A DNA stretch of 32,281 bases, taken from contig LSSN01005404.1 of the NCBI GenBank assembly GCA_001970855.1, forward strand, positions 1 to 32,281, in the 5' to 3' direction. This stretch comes from Smittium culicis. Lineage: Eukaryota; Kickxellomycota; Harpellomycetes; Harpellales; Legeriomycetaceae. Numbering within the stretch: the first letter of the stretch is position 1; every line of letters starts with the position of its first letter. The notes under the pieces are model-generated. The model ran no database searches. It worked only from the letters and a program-made list of their open reading frames with translations, and was not told the DNA's origin. Below, piece after piece: positions 23,624 to 32,281 of this stretch. A program made the position numbers and the translations under genes.

Positions 23624-25300
23624 CAGTACCAAAAAAAACAAAATTAGAATTTATAATTATCTTATTTGATTTTTTAAACAGCATATCCAAAATTTATTAA
23701 TAATATACAGATTTTTATTGTAGTTTAAACAAAATTTAAATTTATTGAATATTAATTTAGAAAAATATTTATAAAATTATTAAAAATTATAAAATATTGG
23801 AATTTTACTTTAAATACTAAACTTAAAACTTTAATAGCTATATCACTATAAATCTAACCACTTTTAATCTTTCAAATTATTAAAAAAAATATTACAATTG
23901 CTGAATATAAAATTAATTGTTAGATTAGAATTTTATTTAATAAGAGAAAATTGAAAGACTTAGAAATTTGAAAAATGAATCTCTAAGTCTTCTATACTAT
24001 CAATCAAAATAATTTTATTTGATAATAAAGATCAATGAATTAGTTAAAATAAATCAATCCTTAACAGAAATAACTATTTTTGAATAATATATAAAAGATA
24101 TGACGTCAGAGCAACTTGAAATTGTCTAGTGACATAAAATTGCTAAAAAATTCAGTGAGTAGAAAACTGAATATTCTCTAGTATTCCCACAGCTATCAAG
24201 TGTGTTATTATATATACTGCAAAAAAATATATCGTTTAATATGATCGCCCAAGAAATTAATCAATAAACATATTACGAAGCTTATCATTGAGTCTAACAT
24301 CAAGCAAAAAATTTGATATTAGAGAAATTTAAAGAGAAATAAAAAACTGTAGTAATATTGACATCAATTGCCAAAGCTTGCGAAATAGCCTAAAAAGTAT
24401 TTTTTAAGCTTATAAAAATAATTAAAACCCGTTTTCCTCATAAGAAAATATTTCAGAACCATAAATTTTTGCCAAAAATCAAAAAAATTGGTAGTTTTAA
24501 ATTTTTTAATATGAACTGTGATCAGAAGAGACAATTTTTATTCGATACCAGAAATATGATAACATTTAGGTTACTCATATAGTGATTTGCTCCTTAGAAG
24601 AAAAAAAATTGATATCTCAAATAAAGGTGGATCCGTAATGGTATATTTATATTTATATTATTTGGTATTGGAAACACAGCCAAAATCATTGGTTCTGTTA
24701 ATTATGAAGTTTAAATTGGTATATTAAAAAGGAGCTAAAAATTATCATCAATAATAACATCTTGGATTCAAATTAATTAATTATTCAACAAGATAGAGCT
24801 AGATCCCATACATATCAATAAAAAAAGTTTCATAATTGAAAAAAGACTTTTTTACGCATTTTTGGTCTCCCCAGTCCCCAGAACTTTAGCCAATTTAAAC
24901 TTTCATGGAAATAGTTAAAAAAGGGATAATTCATTACTACAATCAACAAAAAAATTTTGTTAATTTTACCAGAGATTTAAAACAGAATGAAATAAAGTAT
25001 CGATATTTAAATGAACCAAATTCTTGGCTTCCATTCAAGATAATAAGACATCTTTAAATAAAGCTATAGGTGCATGGATGAAGCTATGATAAAAACAAGA
25101 ATTTATTTATTTATTTGTAATCTTTCACTTTAAAATTTAGTGACAATAAAAAAATAGTTATTTAAAAAACAATTATTTCATTCACAGTAGTAGTTCATGT
25201 AGTTTCCATTTGGAAAATTTTTGAATTTGACAGGTTTATTATTAAAAATTTTTTTAAAAAAAATATTTCGGCACCTTTTTTTTTTTTTTTTTGCAGACTG
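23624..25300 (+). mobile_element. Degenerate Tc1-type DNA transposon
   Basis: A 1677-bp unit flanked by TA at 23622-23623 and 25301-25302. The left end is CAGTACCAAAAAAAAC. The right end, read in complement, is CAGTCTGC followed by a run of 17 A. CAGT termini next to a TA target and a length near 1.7 kb are typical of the Tc1 family. It encloses the transposase relic at 24100-25089, in the expected position and orientation. An inverted repeat AGACTTAGA / TCTAAGTCT occurs at about 23957-23992 in the left non-coding arm. Confidence 0.82.
24100..25089 (+). pseudogene. Tc1 transposase relic (DD34E), multiple stops and frameshifts
   Basis: About 990 nt, equal to a full ~330-residue Tc1 transposase, from MTSEQLEIV (ATG 24100) to about 25089. 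It is broken by many stops and at least two frame changes. The first catalytic Asp is in CDQKRQFLFD (codon 24520-24522). Next come KGGSVMV and GIGNTAKIIGSVN in shifted frames. The second Asp is in QQDRARSHT (24792-24794). SPQSPEL-PI follows, and the position of the third catalytic residue, Glu in NPIE, is now a TAA stop (24896-24898). The 101 nt between second Asp and that codon equal 34 codons minus one base, which gives DD34E with a 1-nt deletion. It is non-functional. Confidence 0.85.
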
Positions 25301-28300
25301 TAATATAAATCATATGCATTATGAAAGCAGTACATAAGAATTTTTTAATTTAATCTAGCATTCCAGGTTAATATTAAATTTTTTTTATTAAATAAAGACT
25401 TTAAATTCGCGCTATACTGATAAAATCTACATACTTGAGGAATATCTCTTATGAATTGGTATATCTGATCACTCTTCTCAAATATTATCTTTTAATCAAA
25501 CTTTATTTCTCATTTGTGGCTCGATTTTAAACAATTAATCGATTTTAATATGCTAATATAACACGGTACTGTAACTTTTATTAAAGCAAACAATGAGCAA
25601 AATTGTAGAAGCTTAATTAAGAGTCCTATATAAGTATCGTCGGAATTAGTGATTAGGAATAATAATTTTTAAAATTAACAGCTCGAATTTGTTTTATTTT
25701 TTTTAATTATTATAATGGAAATTAAATCATTTATTTTTGCACCATTCGTGAATTTTAGCATATTTAAATATTATATATTATTATATATTTGGATTTTTTA
25801 GTATTATGCTTTGTATAGTTTATCAAATATTATATCATCTTTTAACGAATCAGCAATATATAATATAAATTTCTATAATTTTAATATGGTATATCATAAT
25901 TTAATTGAGATCATATTTATAATTAAAGCTAAATTCTTATAAAATCTATAATGTTCAAAAAATTATCACTTTTATTATTCATGAACCTGTAAATATTAAT
26001 TTCGCTGAAATATTTAGCGAAATTTTTTTAAAACTGAATTAATATAATTTTTAAAGATTATACTTTTAGTTATAGATAAAATTAATAGATTTTAATTTAA
26101 TATAGTCTTAATTTAGAAAATATGGTGAAAATACTAACAAATTTGTATAATATTAGTAATATTTTGGAAAGTATTAAACATACGCCACTGAAAATTAAAT
26201 AATATAAACCATATTCTAAAATTTAAAAAAATAATAATTTAAAATAAATGACTTAATAAAAGCTTTTTTTAATAAAACCTAAGTCATTAGATAAAAAAAT
26301 ATTAATGCTTAATACATTTAAAGTTTTAACACTAAAATTTATTAAATAGTATTTAAATTATGTAGCTAGAACAAGTTGTTATTAATGAATATATTATTAT
26401 AGATGCTTATAAAAAATTTATTATTATACAGAAAAAAAATTAAAACACGCATAATTTTTTTCCCTCCTATATTGTTTAATTTTTTAATAGAAAATTCCTT
26501 ATTTAATACTTAGATAGTCATTCTCCATAAAATTAAACAAACTTGAATACTAATTGTAACTACTATTTTTATTTTAATTATTATTTATTGTTTAAATTGT
26601 GGTAAAATGGTTTAAAAACTTCAATACAGTATATAGACGATTAAAAATTTTAAAATAGATATTTATAGTTATATTTTTAAAAGAAATGAAATGTTTTTAA
26701 TCTTTAAATTGTAGCTGGATTATTTTTTTGGAACTTAATAGATATGAGATAAGAATAATGGAAATTTTATTAGTATTTTAAACTATAATAACTTCTTATT
26801 GAAAAAATAGGCTTATAAATTTATGATCTTTAGTGAAATAATCATTAAATTTTAATTTTACATTATATATACATATTCATAGATAATAAGTTCGAAGATT
26901 TTGATACCGTTATGAACTTATTTTACAACTCTATTTAAACGTAATTATTTCATAAGTTATATGTTATATTTATATGAGTTTCTACAATAAAAATATTTTC
27001 TTAAAGATGTGACCAGGATTTATGTAAAATTAGTATTTATGGAATATAATTCCTATCCGCTTTCGATAAAATATTAAAACTAAATCATAAATCTTATGGT
27101 TCTTAATCAGAGTAAAATTTCTTCTATATATTAATTATATTATAAAAATAAATTGTTAATCAAATAAAATTTTATTTTAAAATCATTTATTTAAAGAAGC
27201 TTATAGTAAAAGATTAGTTGGTTTAGATAATATTATAATATCACACTTTATAAAAAGTAACTTACTACTCCGTTTAAACCAAAAAATAATCAATATTTAT
27301 TATTAAAATTACCTATTTATTTTATTTATCATTTTACTTTTATAATGGAAAAAAGCAAAAGTTTTTTTTAATAAAAATAATTAGTCAATTTCACAACTTC
27401 AATTAATTAATTTATATTATAAATCATTCCTTATAGATTTCGAATAGTTTTAATATTTTTAATTAAAGTTTTGAGTATATTTTAAACCCAAAAAGCCCTA
27501 ATAATTAATTATATAATTTTTAATAATAAATAAAACATATACCTAGTAAATAAATCTCTTTAAAAATCTTTGATATTAGCTAGTGGACTTTGTTGTTTTA
27601 AAATCAAATATAAATTAATTATAAATATAAAGCGAAAATTTGATTTTCAATTATTTTATCATCGTTTCTTCAAATTAATCTTTGCGCTACTAGTTAAGTG
27701 GTATTACACTTTTAAGAGTATATTAATTTATTAGTTTATCTAGTATTTTTTACATATATATTTGTAAAATTAAACAATAATAAGCTCAAAATACATAATT
27801 TGTAAATAAAGAAAGAATATTTTCATCAAAATAAGTAATTCCAGAACTTTAAAAAAATGTAAAAATTTGATGCGATTAAATTTATATCTAATTTATTTAT
27901 TCCTCTAGTCTAAAATTCTATTGTATTTATTCAGCTTTATGATTTTGCAAATAAATCAAATAGATCCAATTAATCATACAACGAATTGATACTTTATAAA
28001 AATTAAATTAGCAGTTTAAACAAAACACCACATGAATTTAGATGACGTAATATATACTTTCGTATAATTTTCAAGATAATTTAATTTATTTTAGGATTTA
28101 CAAGTATTTAGAAACTTTATTATATAATATATTACTTTATAGAAATTTTGCAAATATAAATATGTGATTTCACATTAGTAATCATACGTTGTATATTGCA
28201 TAATACATATTATCCCAAAAGCTTTAAAAAATGATTTAATCCATTGTATTTCTGTTTTGAAATTATTTTGTGTAAAAATGCTGTATGTATAATGTATTAG

Positions 28301-29170
28301 TGCGCACATAAACATTAAATTCTCAAGTTACTGGAGAATATTTTAATTAACTGTATGAATTATAAATATCTTCAATTTTTTCCAAAATGCGAATCTACTA
28401 TCGATATGATTTTTTATTGATTGACTAATAAATAATTATTATTTTATATTGCTATAAATTGGGATATATTTAGTTTATATATTACATCTGTAAGGTAAGC
28501 ATAATGTTTTCAAAACATATTTTTTAGCTTGACTTAAGATGTGTACCTTTATAGTGATAGGGTTAAAAATTTTAATATAAATCACAATGCTTGAAGAAAG
28601 TAGTCATTGGGCGAATATGAGTTTTTTTTAGAAAATTTTATTGAATAAAAATTATATGTACATGTATATTTATCCCAATTAGATATTTTCATGAGCTAAA
28701 TATTACCAGGTATAAAATAATAATAATAATTTAAATTTCTAATTACTAATTATTTGATCTAGGCACAGATCATGATTTTCAAAAAATAAAACCAGTTGTG
28801 ATATATCATATTATATTTAAAAATAATACTCAACATATTACAGTTTAAAAAGTATAGAGTTTATAATAATTAATCATATATTAGTTTCTTTTTAAAGCTG
28901 AAAAAACTTGTTACATTGGAAGAGATATATTGCATATTTTGCAAAAGCTTTTATGAATTAAACGATTTTACTTGGAAATAAATATAGCATCTAATACCAT
29001 TAATTTAAAATACATTATCAGAATAGTACTTAAGCTTCACAAAAGGTCAAAATATTTGTAGGATCCGATAAATTCGAGATAATTTGGATTTAAAGTTTAT
29101 TTAAATGAAAAAACTGAATATTTTTTGCCAAAAATTAAATCTAAACGCTAAGAATAAAACCTTATAATAA

Positions 29171-29941
29171 ATGGAAAAATCTAAAATCCTTTTGGTTTTT
29201 AACCTTAACGGTTGTCTGGTTGATAAGAATAGAAACAGATCACTTACTAGAAGAAATGGATTAGAAGTTTTTTTGGAATTTATTTTCAAAAAATTTTCTG
29301 TAATGGTTTGGAGCTCCGCTCAGTCTCATAATGTAAAAAGGATCGCTCGTATTGCATTTGGTAAATATTATCATAAGCTTGAATATGTGTGGGATAGAAG
29401 TCATTGTACTTTATCTGGAGGATATGACGAAAAATGCGACTCTATAAAAGATCTAAGAAAAATATGGGATAAAAAGAGCAATAGTGGTGCAGATGAATTT
29501 CAATTTAATGACCCAAATCAAATAAAGAAATCCTTTAGCTCTGATACTACAAAAGACGCTTCAGATGACTTGGAGATAAATCGTTTTAGAATAAAAACGA
29601 GTTTCAAACCACAAAAAAATTTTTGTTACCCAGAAAATGAAGATATAAATGATTTAAATTTACTAAATTTAAAAAAAGATAAAACTGACATAAATTCTAA
29701 AAGCAGTAATATAAATCACAGGTGGTCAAAAAAGAATACTATTCTGATAGATGATTCTGCGATATCAGGTATCTATAATCAGCAAAACCATTTACTTGTA
29801 AAAACTTTTACAAAGGATATGAAATATACCGATGATGAATTAAGCAAACTTCAAAAATATCTTTTGTTGGTTTTTGAAGCCAGAATTAATAATGATGATT
29901 TCGATATCACTTATTTCATGACTCTAAACCCTTATAAATAG
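29171..29941 (+). CDS. FCP1/NIF-like HAD-superfamily protein, probable pseudophosphatase
   Basis: 256 aa, intronless, ATG at 29171 and TAG at 29939-29941. The fold markers of NLI-interacting-factor (FCP1-like) phosphatases are present in order: motif I LLVFNLNGCLVD (7-18), motif II VMVWSSAQSHN (44-54), EYVWDRSHC (71-79), KDLRKIWD (93-100) and motif IV ILIDDSA (191-197). A charged, Asn/Ser/Asp-rich insertion occupies about 103-185. In active members motif I is DxDGT/DxDET, the first Asp being the nucleophile. Here both are Asn (N11 codon 29201-29203, N13 29207-29209). A DLNG variant is known in related plant and fungal proteins; NLNG is a further loss. The residues suggest no phosphatase activity. 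It is the only plus-strand gene and lies isolated beside the gene-poor tract. Target unknown. Confidence 0.85.
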   Translation: MEKSKILLVFNLNGCLVDKNRNRSLTRRNGLEVFLEFIFKKFSVMVWSSAQSHNVKRIARIAFGKYYHKLEYVWDRSHCTLSGGYDEKCDSIKDLRKIWDKKSNSGADEFQFNDPNQIKKSFSSDTTKDASDDLEINRFRIKTSFKPQKNFCYPENEDINDLNLLNLKKDKTDINSKSSNINHRWSKKNTILIDDSAISGIYNQQNHLLVKTFTKDMKYTDDELSKLQKYLLLVFEARINNDDFDITYFMTLNPYK

Positions 29942-32281
29942 GTTAATTAAAATATTATCATTTTTGATCTAATAAAAAAATAATTAGCTGTATATTTTTG
30001 AACAATATAAAAATATGAATTTAAACTCAAATTTTGATTATATACTAGGATTTTTTATTTGAAAATACGAATATAAAATGTAATTTTGATTTTTATCTTG
30101 ATTTTAGAAAATTGTATATTCAATTCTGTAGATATTGGCTCTGATGCTCTTATTTCTAGATATTTTATGGTTCTTAGCTTGGAAAGAGAATTATTAACTA
30201 ACAATCATTAGTTTCAAGAATTTTTTAGTAAATTTTTACTCTTCAATATATTCAATTCATACTTCAAATTAGCGTATTTTAAATTCTAATACAATAAATT
30301 AAAGGTATCCAATAATAATAAGAAGCATTAGAATCAAGAAATTAATATGTTTTCTATTTAGTAAAATGTTTATAAAGTATTTCTAGTTAGATATTTAACA
30401 AATAGTAAAATTAAGCGATAAACTTTAAATAATTATTATATCTATGTTGAGGAAAGATATAATTGAAAAATACTAAAACATATAAATAGAGCATATTAAT
30501 TTCAGACTAAGCTTAACTATTATTTGATTACTTACTATTAGAATTTACAGCATTAAAACTAAGTATAGATAACTAAAATAAATAATAAGTGTTTAATAGC
30601 ATCTTTATTGGTATATAAATGACTAAAGTTTCAATCACATAATCAAATGGCTATATTGCATAGATGTTTTCTAGGTGATATTAGGCACTATAAGGTAATA
30701 ATTTATCTTTGACGTATTATACAACAATCATCGCTTATTTTGATTTTAGGTTTCAATAATTAAATTGGATCAATTTTGAATTGTGATTATTAAAGTTTCT
30801 ATAATTTTAACTTGTAAAGTATACTTTTTTTTCTGATCTTATTTAATATTTTATTTTAAATCGGTTGAAAACTATATAGATAAGAAATTTAAATGAAAAT
30901 TAAACAGAAAGAAATAAAAAGTTAGAAATTAGTTTTTAATTTCCCATTATTTTTCATAAAAAGCTACCAATTTTTCTGCTATGACATATTTTAATAATTT
31001 TTCTCCAAAAAAATTAAAGTTTTCGTTTAATTAGTAAAATTTGGTTTAAATAATATATCTTTATTGCATGAAAACAAGCCATTTAATATTAAATCTAAAT
31101 CGGTTTAAAAAATAATGACTTCAGTTAATGATAAAAATTTTTTATTACAGCTAGATATAAAAACAGAAAATTTAATATACACAAAATATACTATAAAAAA
31201 TCTTATAAGAAAATATTTAGCTTTTAACATAATATAATAATTATGTAAATTTTCAAAGATTATTTTTCAAATAATTATAAATAATATGATTTATTTAATC
31301 TTTTTATACTATTGTGGTGGAAGAGATAATTAAACATATTCTATTAAGATTTCCGTTCAACATAAAAAGCGCTCTTTTTAAAAGAATTTATACCATTTTT
31401 TTTTTTACAATATTCAATTCTATAAAAAATTATGAGTACTTTTAAAAGTATATATTGGCGATTCTAAACAAAGAGAGCACTATTTTTAGTTCAATGTTAT
31501 TGGATTGGGAGTTTTTTGATTTATAAAATTATTGACGAAGTTTAAATATTTTTTTTTTGATTTTCTATTTTTTGATTGAGTTATGAAACTTTTTTTTCAA
31601 TAAAAAATGGTGTATTTACGGATTGTATGTTAATTTTTTTATGCGTTTTTATAAGCCGTAACACTTTATACTATCAAATTATTTCTTCTTAAAGAATCCC
31701 CCAAATGTCAAAAACCAGCTATCTATAAAAGGAAATATTATCGTAAGCTAGATGTATTAGTAGCGATTCATAGGAATGGATTAAAGATATTAATAAAATT
31801 TTAAATATTTGTATACAATCCATGAACTAACTTTAAGCATCAAAAAATAAAAAAAAGTATTAAAAATATTAAAAAAATATTAAAAAATGATAATTTTTTA
31901 ATAAAGTTAACCCAAAGAAAAAAAATTATAATGATATATTGTTTAAATCTAGTTTATTTGAAATATTAATAAAAAGTAAACTTCCATTTAAATTCCAAAG
32001 TAAAATGGATTTTTTTATGATCTAAAATATGAAAATAAGTATTCTATTATTAAAAATACAATTAGGATTTTTTAATTGATTAGTTAATCAAAAAAGCTCT
32101 CAGTAGATGTTTAGTTTTATTTATATAATTTCAGCATATAAAAAATAATAATCAAAATTAACTATTCTTTGCCACTATCAATAAAAATTTCTAAAATCTG
32201 AAAAATTAATTGTATTATAATTTTTGAAATGTTTAAATTTCAATATTTCGTGGTCAATAAGCCACTTATCTTGCTTTGTTT
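29942..32281. other. AT-rich downstream region without supported genes
   Basis: Follows the HAD gene. No family motif was found on either strand. The only structured item is a weak inverted-repeat unit near 31356-31494, listed separately. An open stretch on the plus strand at about 30113-30210 was judged insufficient. Confidence 0.5.
31356..31494. repeat. Possible 139-bp inverted-repeat (MITE-like) element
   Basis: The left arm TTCAACATAAAAAGCGCTCT pairs imperfectly with the complement of the right arm (AGAGAGCACTATTTTTAGTTCAA), sharing TAAAAA-G-GCTCT-TTT. A perfect palindrome TACTTTTAAAAGTA lies between the arms. No second copy was seen and no clear target duplication, so this may be chance. 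Confidence 0.3.

Larger units (their letters stand above)
17754..29170. other. 11.4-kb gene-poor, very AT-rich region
   Basis: Apart from two ~189-bp repeat copies and one dead Tc1-type element, I see no exon, RNA gene or protein-family motif. Homopolymer runs and short A/T palindromes are frequent, and open frames are short in all six frames. One hairpin, AATTTCGCT / AGCGAAATT with a 9-nt loop, is at 25999-26025. An ACCGGTAATTATTGGTACCGG patch is near 23333. The left part upstream of 17753 should include the MRPL1 promoter, without a motif I can defend. Confidence 0.6.

Noticed and set aside
30113..30214. Open stretch with SVDIGSDALISRYFMVLSLE after a TTTTAG
   Set aside because: Exon-like in look, but the HAD gene has its own stop at 29941 and no donor leads here; about 34 open codons is not rare by chance.
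1..32281. tRNA genes, rRNA, CRISPR arrays, prokaryote-type operons or defence systems
   Set aside because: No GGTTCRA-type tRNA box with a cloverleaf, no spaced direct repeats, and the gene set is plainly eukaryotic nuclear.

Overview
The window looks like nuclear DNA of an AT-rich, intron-rich fungus. Three of the five recognisable genes are interrupted by many short introns. A fourth gene runs into an apparent intron at the window edge. Two products carry mitochondrial presequences (a Cys2/CysA-type serine O-acyltransferase and ribosomal protein uL1m). The HDAC core follows yeast Rpd3 closely. Mitochondrial translation and dense introns argue against microsporidia and against mitochondrial-genome-lacking anaerobic gut fungi. 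A zygomycete-grade lineage with an AT-rich genome, such as the Harpellales, is plausible, but this is inference.

Layout. 1-850 (-): 5' part of the serine O-acyltransferase gene, cut by the window edge. 851-3184: intergenic, with one complete and one partial copy of a ~189-bp inverted-repeat element. 3185-7014 (-): class I histone deacetylase of the Rpd3/HDAC1 type, 7 exons, 1073 aa, with a normal catalytic core followed by an unusually long Ser/Asn/Thr-rich tail of about 690 residues. 7015-7996: spacer holding an unidentified 47-codon ORF. 7997-15057 (-): kinesin-3 (Unc-104/KIF1 type), 6 exons, 2158 aa, with motor, neck coil, FHA-like region, KIF1-type central regions and a C-terminal PH domain split over three small exons. 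15058-16292: spacer with decayed-looking, relatively GC-rich patches. 16293-17753 (-): mitochondrial ribosomal protein L1, 225 aa in 9 exons, one of only 11 nt. 17754-29170: an 11.4-kb very AT-rich gene desert with two further copies of the ~189-bp element and a dead 1.7-kb Tc1-type DD34E transposon. 29171-29941 (+): intronless FCP1/NIF-like HAD protein whose motif I has Asn in place of both Asp residues. 29942-32281: AT-rich, no supported gene, one weak inverted-repeat element.

The four minus-strand genes lie head to tail but belong to unrelated processes (sulfur assimilation, chromatin, transport, mitochondrial translation), so this is an ordinary eukaryotic gene row and not a functional cluster. 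Gene models were assembled by hand: 19 complete introns were placed by keeping frame and family alignment, and all 19 end in TAG. I saw no tRNA, rRNA, CRISPR array or prokaryote-type operon. The points most worth a second look are the HDAC tail, the double-Asn HAD protein, the 11-nt microexon, the ~189-bp repeat family and the small unidentified ORFs.
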